Shown: piece by piece, positions 26,401-42,480 of the stretch | How the letters are laid out: every line of letters starts with the position of its first letter | How positions within the stretch are numbered: the stretch's first letter is position 1 | Assembly (NCBI GenBank): GCA_905250125.1 | Contig: CAJNOL010000152.1 | Location: 159,644-223,643, forward strand | DNA from: Rotaria sordida | Lineage: Eukaryota; Rotifera; Eurotatoria; Philodinida; Philodinidae | DNA length: 64,000 bases | Direction of reading: 5' to 3' | The notes under the pieces: model-generated | The model's input: the letters and a program-made list of their open reading frames with translations, nothing else | Databases searched by the model: none | Told to the model about the DNA's origin: nothing | Program-made: the position numbers and the translations under genes

Positions 26401-29400
26401 CAAAAATTAAGAGAATAAGTTTTTTTTTCTATATTCTAGAAGAGGAAGGTTTACAAAAAGATTATGTAGTATATTAAAAGCATATAAAAAGAGATAAAAT
26501 TTTGCATGTACTTCATAACCGAAATTAGAGGTCAACAAGTTCATTTCTAATTCAAATCTATGAAACTATTTGAAAAGTTCTTTTGATAGCAGTTAATCTA
26601 TTTTATTAGTTCAGCCGCCATGACTAAGTGGCTACGTTGTTCGACACGTATCTATAAAGTACTTTGTGCAATTTTTCGTATTAACAGCCATAGAATGACC
26701 CTAGACAAGTTCGATCGGCCAGCTTAAAATTGGCACTACCAGCGGACTCCCTATTACCACTTCTACCTATGATTATATGTGTACAACAAAACATTATAGA
26801 ATTGCTTATACCGAACGTATTAAAATATTTTTTTCTGCATAATTTGTTTTCGTGAAATTCCAACAAGAAGTTCATTATATATTTAATGAACAACATCAAT
26901 TAGGGCCAATAAGAATGTTGCAAGAGTCTCGATGAAAGAAGCAGAAAAGTAAAAAAATTAAACCGGTCAGTTGCCAGTACCAGTCCCATCTATGGACTAT
27001 ATTGTGACATATACCTGCTCTTATGATGAGTTAGTATATATAAGGAGCGCAAGGATTCTGCGTCAGGTCGATCTGCTGCCCAAAACTACAACTAGTATTA
27101 ATGATAGGAAAGATATTAGGCTAGTGAATCTGCCGTTAGGTAGCTGAGAATTTGAGAAGAGCAATTTAGGTTTAAAACACCTTTGTTATGCTACTGAAAT
27201 GCTGTTCCTAAAACAGAATAAAATTTTTCGGAGAACTTATTTCAGAGAACTAAATTGTTTGAACAGATCTTGCGATATAATCTGATTTGTTCGAACATTT
27301 CTCTCTCTCTCTCGTTTTATCTGAACCTTGAATTAGGAGCTAATTGTTTGTCTATGACTTTAATTTAACTAATCTATCAGTTTACTTTATACATTATTCT
27401 AATCTATGACGCAAAAATCTTGGATATTTAAAGACAACTAGTTAGAATCTTGCCTTGTCGTTCTTTTCGAATATGTGCTCAGAATTTCCTTCTCATGTAA
27501 GATTGGACAACTTCAAAATAGTGATTGTACAGAATACAATTTTATATTTCAATTGAAACCTATCGAGTTCAAAATGCAAAACAGTTTCTAATGACTCAAC
27601 TTTTTTTGTTCTACAAAGCGTGATATTTATTTTTGCATGACAGATTTTTAAAACTTTTGTATACACATAGATGAGATTTTGTTACAAAATTCAATACTCT
27701 ACAGTAATGTTGAGTTGAAACTGTGCGAATGATTTCAAACAGATTTTAAAAGTTGTAGTTCGAAATTATTTTTATTTTGCAATATTATATAGAAAAATTT
27801 TTATTTTATTCTTTCAGAGATTGTGTTCATGTATGTCGATATCATGTCGATTGTGTACTTCAACATTTAGATAATGATGATAAAATTCGTTTAAGAGATC
27901 ATTATTTTGCTTATATCTATCGATCAGTTGAAAATATAATTCGACAATGCAGGTAAAATTAAATAATCAAAACTAAAATATTAAATCAATTGAATATTCT
28001 TCCATATTGATTAGAAATGTTCGTTGGAGTTTATTATCATTATTTGCACTTTTTGATCTTCCACAATCATTACAATATCGTTTACTTCATCTTATTTGTT
28101 CAATACCAGATGATGAACAAATAACAAGTAAGTAAATAAATTTAAATTTATTGATGTTTATTTTTTTTAAATAATTTTTATATATTATTATTTAAGTTGA
28201 CACAAGTACAGCTATCGATTCAATGTTAAATTCAGCAACACCAAGTGAAATTTTATCACTTCTTAAAGTTCTTCATAATTTAGGACAAACAGGTGATGAA
28301 TCTGGTCAAATATCAAATGTTATTTTTTATATTACGTGTCTTCATCCAATATCACGTGAATATTCATTACGTGATGGTCGTTCAATTTTAGCACATTTTG
28401 CTTCATTACGACCAACAATAATAAGTCATTTAGTAAAATTAGCATCAACACATATTGATGCTGTTGGAAAAGTTTTATTTGGATTATTTCGTTCATTACC
28501 AATGGATATATGGATGCCAAATGATAGTGATTTATCAATAATTGAAAAATGGCTTAATGATATATCACAATCAACAATTGCATTTCAATTAGCATTGCAT
28601 TTAATTGATACAATGAATTGGCAAGATTTACCTGATAAACGACAACTTTGTATATCATATACAATACATTGTGAAATGGCATTTATATTATTAAAATTAC
28701 ATTTAAAATATTGTGATAAATCATCTGCATCAAAAGAAAATCAATTACAAGTAAAAAATGATTATTTTATTAAAGACAAACAAATAAACAAAAACAAAAA
28801 AACTTTCTTTTTTTTTGTAGCTTCAAAATTTTACAAAACAAACACAAATTAATCTTGATCAATGGATATGGACAGCTGTGTTACGTTTACAACTTAATCA
28901 ATCTTGTCTTTCAATAGATTCATTTATTGATAGTATGAATCAAGAACATATACCTAATTTAAATGAAACTCGACATAATTTTTCAACTGATAACGGAATG
29001 TCAGATGAAGCTATTAATGATATTCGACGTGCTATTGAACAGTATCATAATCTAATTGCATATTATATATCATTCGGTCTTGATCAACCGGGTGCTAGGT
29101 CAGTTGAAATTAATCATTTTGAATATGTTTCTTATGTGTATCATTAGTTTTATCTATCGATTAATATCACATATCTGTAATTTTTAACAAAAAAAGAAAT
29201 TTTTTTTTTTAGTGCTGCTGGTTTCTTTGAAAGAGGCATTGAATATTTATCTCAACTAGTACAAAATGGCAAATATTCTGCAGCTATTCGAGTTCTTCAT
29301 GATATGTCTGGAATGTTAATACGTAGTGCCGATTATTTAATTGAACATGTTCAGTAAGTTATTAAAATACAGCTTGAATTCTTGACGAACTATTCGTACA

Positions 29401-32400
29401 AGTTTTTGGAAGATCTTATAGTTTATAAATTGTTCTTTTTTTTTAATTTTTTGATAATTTTATTATTTATTAGATTTATGACTACATTAAAAACATTATT
29501 AAATGCATCGGATACATCAATGTCTTTATTAAAAACAGCATCATCATATATTATTCAACAAAGATCCTATGATGAAACAACAAATACAAAATTATTAACA
29601 GCTGCTATACTTGATTTACTTATATGGCTTGAAGATAATCCAAAATTTCGACGTTTAGTTTTATTACTTTGGTTTAAATTATTAACTGCATTAAAAGATT
29701 GGAATAAAGATAGGTAAAAAAAAGAAACGAGAAGAAAATATCTATCTATATATATATATATATATGTTAATTTTTAGTTCAATTCTATTTGCTCTTGATA
29801 ATCTTCTCACACATTCATTTGTACATGATGTCATGAATAAAGAAGTTACTGATCATTTATTTGAATTAGCTGTCGTAAGTATTTTATTCAATTAGTTTAT
29901 AACATCATTTATTGAAAAAATTTAGAATTATAGTCTGATCGAAATCAGGACTAGGCGCTCGGATTTGAGCCGAAACTTTTATTTTTTATCAGATTCTGGT
30001 TCACAAAAAATAATGGAAAGACATTTTTGAATAATCAAAATTATTGTATAAATTCAGTAAAAATAATTTTGTATTGAAATAGCTAGATTCGAATATACGG
30101 AAAACGATCAAAACAATGAGTATCATCTTTTCTGGCGTATTGAGCATAATCTAACATTTCGAATGCTGCAATTAATATTCAAAAGTTTTCAAAAAATTGA
30201 ACCTGAGCTTTAATTTCTGCTTCTCTATATATGCCGATTAACTCAGTTAGGATATTTTTTTCATAGTAAAATTTAGTTAAATTTTCATGCATAGTTTTGT
30301 CTTCTATTAAAAATCTTGTTCTGGGAATTTTCATGAAGTTCGAATCGGTAGACAAATGAAAATGTATTTTAAAAAAAAATTTTCTTATTATTTCAATTTA
30401 GTCAGCATTAAATCCAAGACAAAATCAACAAGTAACACGTTCAGGTTTTCTATCTTGGATACCATTACCATCAGCTGTAACTTCAACTCAAACATATTGG
30501 TCATCATTATCAATTGATTCTTTACTTCTATCTCGTTATCCTATTGTTAGTTATTATTTTTTAAATGCTGAAAACTCATTTGAAATTGATCAAAATGTTC
30601 TTATTGAATTAAAAGCTGAACTTGAATTAAATCCAACTGGTAAAGTTGATCAAATTTGGAAGGTTTGTTTTTTTCTGTTTTAAATTATTATTTTTTTCTT
30701 TTTGAACAAAAAGTTTTTTTTAATAGAAACTAATTCAACAACGTCATTATCCATATATTCCATTAACAAGTTTATCAATTTATCGTTGGGGTACAATGGC
30801 ATGTGAGATGCCAGTAACACATCCATTATTACCACTTGTTTGGGAAAAATTTTTTACAATTTATTTATCTAAACATGATAATTGTCTTCATCGTGTTGGT
30901 TATCGTTTATTTGAAAATCCAATTCAAACAACATTTCTTAAACAAATGAAACGTTCATTATGTCAAGCATGTGAATATTATTCATCAACACCAAATTTAT
31001 CATACGCTAATCAATTATCAACATTTTATCATTCATTATCATTATGGATTGATGAACCACGTTTACATGATCCACAATTAAATATTATTTCATTACCAAA
31101 ACAATATGATAATGAACGTTTAGAACATTTATTTAATGCTGATTATCGTATATTTGATATAAAATGGCTTGAATTAGTTGATTTAAGACAAATGTATGAA
31201 ACATTAATTAAATTTACAAATGAATTATGGTCAAGAAAACGAACAATTAATAATAATAATAATAATAATGGACGTTCAAATACAAATCAACAACGATCAA
31301 TAATGACATCATCACAAAAATTAATTGATCTTGTTTCAAATGTTCAACGTCCAACAATGAATTCGAAAATATCTGTAACCAATACAGAACAACTATCTAT
31401 ACCTAATCAACATATATTACCAAATGATTATAATGAAATAAAAAATTTATTTGAATCTGATTTAACTAAAATAATTAATTGGTTAGAAACACATTGTCAA
31501 CGATATGAAAAACAAATTGAACTTGATCAAACACTAATGAGTTTATTACCTTTATTATGGAAAAATGAATTTCAAGAAGTAAGAAAAATTTTCACAAGGA
31601 TTACAATTATAGTCCTACAGGAGAGTTGCAAATCTCGTTTCTCCCGTCCTGTGGGACATTCAGGATCGGGCACATTTTGAAAATAAAACATGATGGAACA
31701 AAAAAGATTCGGAATTCAAAAAAAAAGTTTGTCCTGTGGAGCTCTAATCACCATATAAAATATAACAAAATGATTTTCAGAAAACAAAAGAAAATTTGTA
31801 TTCACCTTTAAAATAATCGTAAATGATATCTTGAGTTTTTAATTGAAAAACTAGGATTATAATTGATTTATATAACATATTGTCATAATCGTTACAGATC
31901 ACAAGTATTAATAGATGAATTCGAAGTTTTCTCTCAAAGCGTCGTTTTTTCTATATTAACAGTGAAGTAAATCAGTTTCTACCTTTTCAAATGTACAGAT
32001 TAGATTTAAATAAGAATTTGAACTTTTTTATCAATATCAACTTAGAATAAATTTAATGTATCGATTGAGTTTGTATTGGATCTATAGAACAAATCCATTC
32101 GCATGAAACTGAAATAGTGAAGATAAATAACTAGCTCCATGTTTCTACAAAATTGAACCATTTAGAAGTAGCAAATTGTATTCAACATATTCAATTAATC
32201 AGTATGCGGTAATTCATTTATATAAAGTTGAAGACAATACAAACAGCATTCAACTACTTCCAAAATTTGTTAGATAATCTCGATAAAATTTTCTAACCGG
32301 AAGTGGATAGTCGCCCAGAAGATACAACGTACACTTTTTTCAGTTGTTTTTGTATTCAGTCACTAACGTATCATACACATTTCTCAAACGGCTAGAGATG

Positions 32401-35400
32401 GTCGAGTCTAAAATTTTCAGACCTTGATCTGATCGAATCCGGGACCAATCCGGACGGCCTCCATCTCCTAATGAATTAAAAATCTTCCTATAAATCTAAA
32501 CGATGTTTTTTTCTTTTCTAGCAATCAATTCAAGCTTCGTGTCAAAATGTTTTAAATCCTGTTCATCAATGTACACGTCCAGCATATATAATTGTTCGTT
32601 ATAAATCAAAGCAACAATGTCAAAATTCGAATCAACGTCTTGAAATAATCTTAAATGAACATAAACAATTATTAACTGATGCATGTCGTTCATGTGATAT
32701 TGATATTTGTCGTTCAATTGATTTACTTATACACATTGTACAATATTTAACACGACAATTATCATCAACATTTTTAAATGAAAATCAAACATTAAAAATA
32801 ATTGAAATTGGTACACAATTATTTTATTCACTATTATTAGTTCATAATGATAAATATAGTGAATATATGCAACCATTATCGGAACAATTAAATTCATTAT
32901 ATGATACACTTGGTGAAATATTTGTTAAATCAGATCCTCGTCAACCACAAATTATATTAGAATATATAGTTTTTAATCGTCCAAATATATCACGTCTTAT
33001 GCCATATTTTAATCCAAATTCATTACTTGAATCGGAAAAATTTATTGATATTTATAAAAAATTATCAAAAATGTTTACATTTGTTGAATATAAACTATAT
33101 TTATTACAAATGTTTAGAAAATTTAATGTTAATCAATGGTTTGAAAATGCATCAAATTCAAATCGACGTTTAACATTTATTGATACATTATTTAATCATT
33201 ATCGTTCATTAATTGAAAATTATGCATTAGCTTCAAAACGTGATAATCCACCAGGTTATGATGAATTACCATTAATTGAACAAACAAATCAATTATATGA
33301 TGTATCAATAGGTCATATGATACAAATATTAAATTATTCATATCCATCACAAATTGGTTTTTTATTTCGTTATATTGTTGAAAGTATACAAATCATGAGA
33401 AAAAAACAAAAAATCATACAACAACAACAAAATACTTCGATAGGACCATTAGAATTCCAACAATCAATTGAACGTGGACTTTTACCGACAAAAATTTTAT
33501 CTGAATTTCTTGATCAAGTTAATTATTTAGAAAATACTTCAACGATTAAACTTGGAAAACAACAAATTGATGAAATGCTTAATTGGTTACATACATTTGT
33601 ACTTTCACAAATTGTAAGAATTATTGAAAATTTTCTATTCAGAATTATATTTAAAACAATATATTTTTGGTTTCATTATGTTAAGATACTAACAAAAGAT
33701 TTACCCTATAGTAGAGACTAGGGATACAACGGTGATGGTGGTTCATCGGTGCAACCGATCCACCGGTGTACCGTCTACTAATACTACCGGTACTATGGTA
33801 GACCAGTGGATGGTTCACTGTCACCGTTACATCCCTACTAGATACTTTGTAGGGTACGGTAAGAGCTGAGAAATTATTCTCAGTCAGCGTACAAAGAAAG
33901 ATCATCCTGCGCATCTCTATTGTGTAGTTTTACGAAAATTCTTTTGTTCTTAATAAGACAAGAAGAAAAGTTTTTTAATTTGAACGAACGCTCTATTTGA
34001 AGAAGAGATATTATTAATTAAGGAAATATTTGATCAGATGGAATTCATTGTTAAATATTTTCCGGGTTGATAAACCTAGATTTTCAATGTTTGTTATTAG
34101 GTTATTTTTAATTGATAAATTGTTTTCAGTTCTTTTAACATGTAAAAATCTGACTTTTATATATTTATAAAAACTGAATATATTATTTTATTTATAAGAA
34201 AGAAGAAAAAACTTGAAGGAAAATCTACAGTCGTCACCCTTGAGGAAGAAAAGCTTTAATACAAAAACTTGGTACCTGGAAGTCACATTTCAGAATATAT
34301 GATTCGATCTATATCGAATAAGGCTTTTTACAATCGGTAAATATTTTTGACTGCTTACATCAATTCTTATACAACTTGACTGCTATATAAAATCTTATAT
34401 CAATTTTAAGATTAACGGTTATTATTATAGATATGCGGGACCAAGTTTTTTTGGCCCTGCATATCTCTAGTTACGATATATCACCGACCGATGTTGAATA
34501 GTGTATTGTATGAGTTCAAACATGTCTGTCTAGGCTAACGATGAAGAGTGAAAACATTAGATAGACTTATGATGATCTTACATTTGATTTCAATCATTTC
34601 AGTGAATATTAATTATTTTATTTTGAACAATAACTAAAAAATTAATCCGATATTTCTGAAGAAAATAATTATTTCCTGTAAACAAAAGAAAAAATTAATT
34701 TTTTAAAATGTGAATTGATATTTTTGCTACAAAACGAATATATTTATTTAGGATGAAAAAAATGATAAACGTTTAATTCAATTATATCAATCATGGCGAC
34801 CATGTTTAAATGAATTAACTCGTATTTATTCAATAATGGTAATTTTAAATATTCAAAAATGTCGAATTCATCATGATATGAATATATCTCAAATATTTGA
34901 ACAAATTTTCTTACTTTATGGTCCATTTATTGATCCAACATATTCATTATTTTCATTAGCTGAATGGAAAATAATAATCGATCATCATGGTGATATGTTA
35001 ACACGTATGATAAAAACATTTATACAATTATCTGAAGAATTATTTCAATATATAAATGAATCATATAATTATCAACAAGAATTTTTTCATTGTTTATTTC
35101 AATATTGGTATAAAATTGTTAAATATTTAATAACAAATGAATATACACATTCAATACTTGATATTTATCATCGATATTTACCACGTATACCATGGACTAA
35201 TTATCGATTAACAATTGAATGTTTATTAATATTTGATGAATTAATTAATGCAAATAATTCTGAAAATATTCCATCAACATCATTATATGAATTTATTATT
35301 TATATTTTATCATCAATTGATATACATTCATGGATGATTGAAAATGATGAAAAATTAATTATGTCATTAGTACCGAGTCATTTTCGTTTATTAATTAATA

Positions 35401-38400
35401 TTTTTTTAAGTCCCCAAGCAAAATATACACAAGTAAGAATAAGAAGAAAAGAAAATATTTAAATAAAATATTGATTTAATTTATTTGTATTTAGAATAAT
35501 GATAATTTAAGTCGTTTAGCAACTCAATGTGAATTAATTAATTGGAGTTATTTAGATTTTGATACATATATTAATGTTCTTAATTCAATTATGTCAAAAC
35601 TTGATCATGATTTTATTCTTGCACCACGAGCTTCGATTAATGGATATTTAAATAGGTTTGTGAAAGATTTTTCATGAAGAATACCTTCCGTTTTTCGGGG
35701 AAGGGTTTCTGAAGAACGGCTCAGCAGGTTGACCTTGATGAGTAGACCAAAATTTGTTATCCCGGATGCTATCTTATATAGGATATTCGAATTACAATGG
35801 TGAAAAATGTTTGTCCCCCCCATTTCTTCAAAATACTATGTTCGATCGGACTGGAAATTTTTTTATAAGCACTAGATACTGTTTGGAGCAGGTATTTATT
35901 TATTTTTTGTTCTTCGAATAAAAAAAATAGTCAAAAGAATGCAGAAACAAAGAAAACTGCCCATCCCAAATAGTGTTTAGTATATGCTCCGTTCGATCGG
36001 ACGTATTAGATCAGAGAAAGGGGAGGGGAGGGGGGCGTCTCTACGTTTTTTTCATGGAAAAGTTGATTTAAGAAAAACGTGAAACAATATATAGTTTTCG
36101 CTAATTTGATTTCTCGAATTTTTTAACACTTAAAGGCAATTTTTGGATCTCCCACATGGTTATATTCATTGAATGAATATTTACCTGAATATTGAAAAGA
36201 ATAAGTTATATGAAAGCAGAAAATTTTATTTTCTTTATGCATTTTTTTGAAACACGATCTGAAAGGAGTGTGAAAGCATAGGAGTAGAAATTTTGAGCCT
36301 TCACAGACTGTATATCAATACTATCTTGTTATAATATATGAACTACTTCTTTATTGTATTTTAACAGCAGCTGCATTGTGCTTCATAGTTGAAATTCTGT
36401 AAAGATTATGGTAACAGTTTTTTAATTGTACTTTCGTTCAAGACTGTTTAATAATCAAGTATTATATATACTATATATATTGATTTCACTGAGAAAATGA
36501 ATGAATAACCTCAAAAGTAAGGATAATTTCGAAAATATTTCAAAGAGTAGACGCACTAGAATTTGAACAGACTTTAAATATAATTGTTGGGCGTATACAG
36601 TTCATAAGCGATGACTAGAACAAGCGTTGTGTGTTCCCTTGGTTTTACTTTTATACCTAGGTTCTCCAATGAGCTGTAATCAGTAGCCAACAAAATTTTT
36701 GAATGTGCAAAATATGTTTTGAAAGTGCTGGTTCTTTTGTGGAAATATATTCATTGAAATTTTCCAGTAGAACGCTGAAACTCTGTTGGAGAAAAACAAA
36801 CACTTTTAGAGATTGAGAGTCACCGCTTGGTCGGAACATCTCTATGCATAGCACTAGTAGAAGAATTCAATGATTTGGATGTTTCAAAATTCACTTCTTG
36901 TCTTTTTGCATAAATAATCATATATTTTGATCTTTCGAATGAACAAATTGTTCTATATCCGTTCTTTTAATATTTGATACAGAATTGTTTAATCTAACTT
37001 AAGATTAGATAAACTCCTTTTGTGAAAGAAGTACAAAGAAAAATATCATTAAATTTTTCATTCTTTTCTTTATAGAATTCTTCGTTGTGCTTCTGAATTT
37101 AATTCTTCATCAGTTGGTACTGATCGAATACATTTTAAACGTTTATGTTATCTTCGTTTAATTGAACAATGTTTAATTAATGCTAAAAATCAACATAATG
37201 ACGATGATTATCGTTTAACATTAATTAATTTACTTAATGATATTGAATCATTAGCATTACAAGGAAAATTTTCAATGAATGATGAACTTGTTGATATATT
37301 TATTGAATTAATACGTTTTCTTAATATAAATTCATTTGGACAAACAATATTAAATTCATATCAAAATTATTTTCTTGATTGGATACGTCATAGTCAAAAT
37401 TCTATAACAATGTTACCATTATTTATTAGTATATGTCGAACATTAAAAGATCGTAATAGAAAAATATTATTTATTGAATCTATTCTTTATATTTATTTTT
37501 TTTATGATCAAGAACATAATTGGTCAATTATATTTAATTTATTTCAACAAAATGAAGATTTAATAAATTTTAAAATTGATGATTATATTCAAATATGTTG
37601 TGAACATAGTGCTTGTTTAGCATTATATCTTATTTCAGAATATGAATTAATATATAATAAACAATTAAATAATGATAACATATTATCTGATGAATTTCGA
37701 TATCTTGAAAAATTAATTGATTTATTTACAAATGGAAAATTACGTATTAAATATGGTGAAGAAGAACGTATTTTATTAATAATGATTAAAATAAATCAAA
37801 TAATTAAACATCAATTAAATTATGGAAGAAGTAATGATATTTTATTAGTACGTTTAATAAGAAATTATGCTAATTGGCTTTTGACACTTGGAACAGATAA
37901 TAAAGATAATACGTATGGTGGAATATTTGCTATGATTGGAATTGGAAAAAAAATTCAATATTCTCTCAGGTAAAATATGTTGTTTTTTAATTACAATTCA
38001 AAATTTAATCTAATATATCAGTTGAATCTTCTCGTCAGAAAAATTGAAATTGAGATGATAACTCGAGGTCTGATCTTTTATAAATGACATAATTTTTATT
38101 TTACATTTCATTTTTTGTCAAAATTTTTGATGATTTCCATCACATTCGGCTTGAATAATATACTTTTTTCAGAAAAATCGGAAAATCTTTTTGCTTTGTT
38201 TATGCTTTTACAGAATTCTCTATGGATCTTCATTCTATACACTTCATTTTTTTGTTTGAAAGGGCATGTTCCTTTTTTAAATTGAACATTGTTACTACTC
38301 TTATGATTAGAGCGTCATTGTCGGAGAGTTTTTCGAGACATTGAACTATTTTTTACCTTTGTTAGTTGAATACCTCCGAAAAACCTTATGGTGTAAGGCT

Positions 38401-39189
38401 GAAATATTTGCCATACTCTTTTCACTATAGCCCTAACATATCCTGAAAATTTCATACGATTTAAATATACCCAGCCCAAGATCGAATTTGCCAACTTTGA
38501 GGGAAGACAATCGGAGTTAAAGTTCGATCCAGAATAATTTTAGCTCATCTTCTTTTTATGTCAAATCAATGATTCTATTAGCTTCGGATATATGCAGTGT
38601 TTTATTTAGATTCTATTTTCTACAGGAACAATTTAAAATTTCGGAAGACTCAACTCCGATCTGTGAACGAGCACTGTTTTCTCATAGTTTTAAGAATTTT
38701 ATTTTCAATGACGAATAAATCGATTATTTTCTTTTTCTCGAAGTTAATATATTAATCTATTCTCCTGTATGTAAAAATTATTGAAGTCATTCAGTTGTTC
38801 CGATTATGAACGAAAAAATAATCTTCTAAAAATATTTCTATTTCTCTTTGTATAGGTTTCGTTTATTTATTAAATTAGTTGGTATAATGCAATTACAACA
38901 AATAACAGATGAACCATTTAAAATTCGTATTGATTCAAATGATCGTCATCCAGATCTTTCATCAACAAATAATGCAATACTTAAACAAAATTTAACAAAT
39001 TTATCTTTATCAACGACAATAAATGAATACAGTGATTTCAAAAGCGAACTTACTTATTGTAACAGTGAATATTTACAACGTACTGATGTAACTTTTTTTC
39101 ATGTTTCGGATTTAATTCATTATTTATGTACACATCTATTTGCTGATCTGCCATATTTAACATATGTATCTAGCCATGACTCACAATGA
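23485..39189 (+). CDS. EPG5: Ectopic P granules protein 5 homologue (EPG5)
   Basis: A very large autophagy tether that, in animals, helps autophagosomes fuse with late endosomes/lysosomes through Rab7 and SNARE contacts. Eighteen exons: 23485-23523, 23585-23674, 23745-24002, 24931-26360, 27818-27952, 28015-28127, 28197-28750, 28821-29098, 29213-29353, 29474-29713, 29778-29874, 30402-30662, 30727-31578, 32522-33613, 34752-35432, 35495-35655, 37076-37969 and 38856-39189. All phases close, giving 2549 aa; human EPG5 has 2579. The N-terminus is acidic and low-complexity. Family-like stretches include the VLRCPPGIHQWA, WMLIDADG followed by LNEDDLIALLNQF, and HPLLPLVWEKFF regions. No transmembrane segment is obvious and the bulk reads as alpha-helical repeats. 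Seven introns exceed 500 nt; one holds a 119-bp palindromic element. Identification rests on these remembered stretches and on length, with no competing family in view. Confidence 0.82.
33719..33837. mobile_element. 119-bp palindromic hAT-type MITE in EPG5 intron 14
   Basis: The ends read TAGGGATACAACGGTGA and TCACCGTTACATCCCTA, an inverted pair, and the whole unit is nearly a palindrome with repeated accggt cores. Flanking octamers gtagagac and ctagatac agree at 6 of 8 positions, compatible with an old 8-bp target duplication as made by hAT transposases. There is no coding capacity. Confidence 0.75.
34428..34470. repeat. Short hairpin repeat in EPG5 intron 14
   Basis: Inverted arms tagatatgcgggaccaa and ttggccctgcatatct surround a 5-6 base T loop. 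A related sequence (tagacatgtgcgggaccaa followed by ttttggttccgc) lies at 41061-41094, suggesting two diverged copies of one small element. Confidence 0.6.
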
Positions 39190-39376
39190 TGAGACCGTAC
39201 TTTATTTTTTCTTTCATTCTGTGTATATTTCTTCTTTTTTTTTTTGTAATTATCGTTCTCTTTTATACATATATAAGGTGAAAAAAAATGCTTGACTGTT
39301 CTTCTGTTGTTAAGCAATCAAGAGAGGGGTTTATCAGTTTAAAAGAATTTTTTCTGTCAGTACACATTTTTCAGAT

Positions 39377-40619
<1,243 letters not shown>

Positions 40620-42480
40620 CAATAATGACTAAAAAAAAAGTCTCAAAGCAGTTTTGTTGATTTGAATTATTTCGTTCTGTTAATTCCATTTGAAATAAAA
40701 AGAAATGATCAGAAACTTAGAAAACTAATAATTGATTCAATTATAACAGAGTTATAAAATATAAAAACCAGATTATTGAATAATCATATGAATGCAAAAT
40801 ATTTATTATATCGATTTAAGCTTTAATACAAAACAAACTGCAAATTAGAGAAAAATCATCAAGATTTAACTAAAATATTCTTACGAATTTCATATATTTT
40901 ATTAAACAAACTCATATCTGTGGTATCATATACAATGTAGTATCTTGAAGCTAGATATAAGCAAGATGGTCTCGTCGGAACCAAGATCAATACTTTTTCA
41001 TTGGGAGCAATATCTTTTATGGTCGTGTAAGACTTGCATCGAATATCATATTGTTACGACTAGACATGTGCGGGACCAATTGTTTTTGGTTCCGCTCTGG
41101 TTTCAGCAAATTTTTTTCTCATGATCCCGTTCATTTCTACTTGGATCAAAGATTTGCACTGCTTGATCTATTGGTTATTAATCGTATTACAATTGATTTG
41201 ATGAAATTTTGTTTTTCTTATTATAATTCAGTATAACAGATAACAAGTATTATTAATGAATGATGCATTTTTGAATAAATATTTTTCTTTTCGATATTTA
41301 TTAATAATTGTCTGATAGACAGACAGTACTATTCTATTATTATCTATTTATTTCTTTTTTTTTTCTTGAAAGAATATAGAACAGTTTTTAATATAAACAA
41401 AATGATGATAGATGATATATGATAAGAATTTGAATGAATATAATATGACTCCTCATATTCAATGTATCAATCTTTTCAAATTAGCAAAAATAAATTTCCA
41501 TCACTTTACTATCATTATTATCATCATTATATCATATTAAGTAACTTTTATATCTGATGTTTCATTGCGAAGGTTTCTTCTCATTAAAAAAAAGAAAAAA
41601 AAGTTACTGAACATTTATTGTTACTTCCATCTTGATATAAAGTTAATTATATCTGACAGAATGAGTAACAGTATTCATTGATGTGCATGACAAAATGCTT
41701 TATGTCTATTTCTAAATAACGTATTGAATATCATCGTTCAACAGATTTCTCAACTGTTTATTTATTTTCTTTTTTTTTTTTTTGTTACGGTTAAACATAC
41801 AATACTAAACTCAGATCAAAGAAGATCAAATAGTAGTATACTTTTTTTGTCATGAAATCTAAATCAACGTCTCGTTCATCAAAAAAACAAAAGAAGAAAG
41901 TCGCTACTTCTTATTACAATCATGTCTATTTGAATATCAATTTTTAATGCGGCTCCATTTAATCCTTTCGAAAGAATGTGATATATAAACATCATCAGTT
42001 TCTTTTTATGTAATCAACATTGATCATCTTAACAATCTTATTCAAATATACAAATTTTATAGATTTCGTTAAGTTCATTAAAAAGAACTCAAATTGCATA
42101 TTGAATAAAAGGAAATAAATTTTCAATCAAAGTAATATCATCGGTTTTTTCTTTTCAAGAAAGTATTATCACCTTATTAAAAAAAAAAAACTAGTTCAAT
42201 ATCCGGTGATAGTGTTAATCTAAATATCATTTCATCTCTAACTGAAACAATCAATTTTTTTTTTCTTTATTGAACATATACATTAAACAAAATGTAGAAG
42301 AAAAAAAAAATAAGAAATTCCATTGAAAACAAATATAGACAAACATAACCAACTGACATCACTAAAATACAAATAAAATAGTTTATGTTTTATTCAATAA
42401 TATAATCATACCTAAGGAGAGAGAAAAAAAAAACCAAATAAATCTATTTATCACAGTTTCGTTAAACAAAGCTATTCAAA
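40620..42480. other. Convergent intergenic region
   Basis: 1.9 kb between the 3' ends of the spermidine synthase and Ig-domain genes. It contains a diverged hairpin repeat at about 41061-41094 (see 34428-34470) and many A/T homopolymer runs. Nothing coding is seen. Confidence 0.5.

Noticed and set aside
26600-26720. tRNA-like A-box and B-box sequences (catgactaagtggctacg, agttcgatcgg) suggesting a SINE in EPG5 intron 4
   Set aside because: The spacing between the boxes is wrong for a tRNA, no cloverleaf forms by eye and no tail or target duplication is visible.
35800-36060. Possible weak foldback around ttcgatcgga copies and G/C runs in EPG5 intron 16
   Set aside because: Only short pieces match and they do not extend into continuous arms.
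36657-36854. 65-codon minus-strand frame in EPG5 intron 16
   Set aside because: Hydrophobic and protein-like in places, but with no recognisable family, no splice partners and an intronic antisense position; it may be chance.
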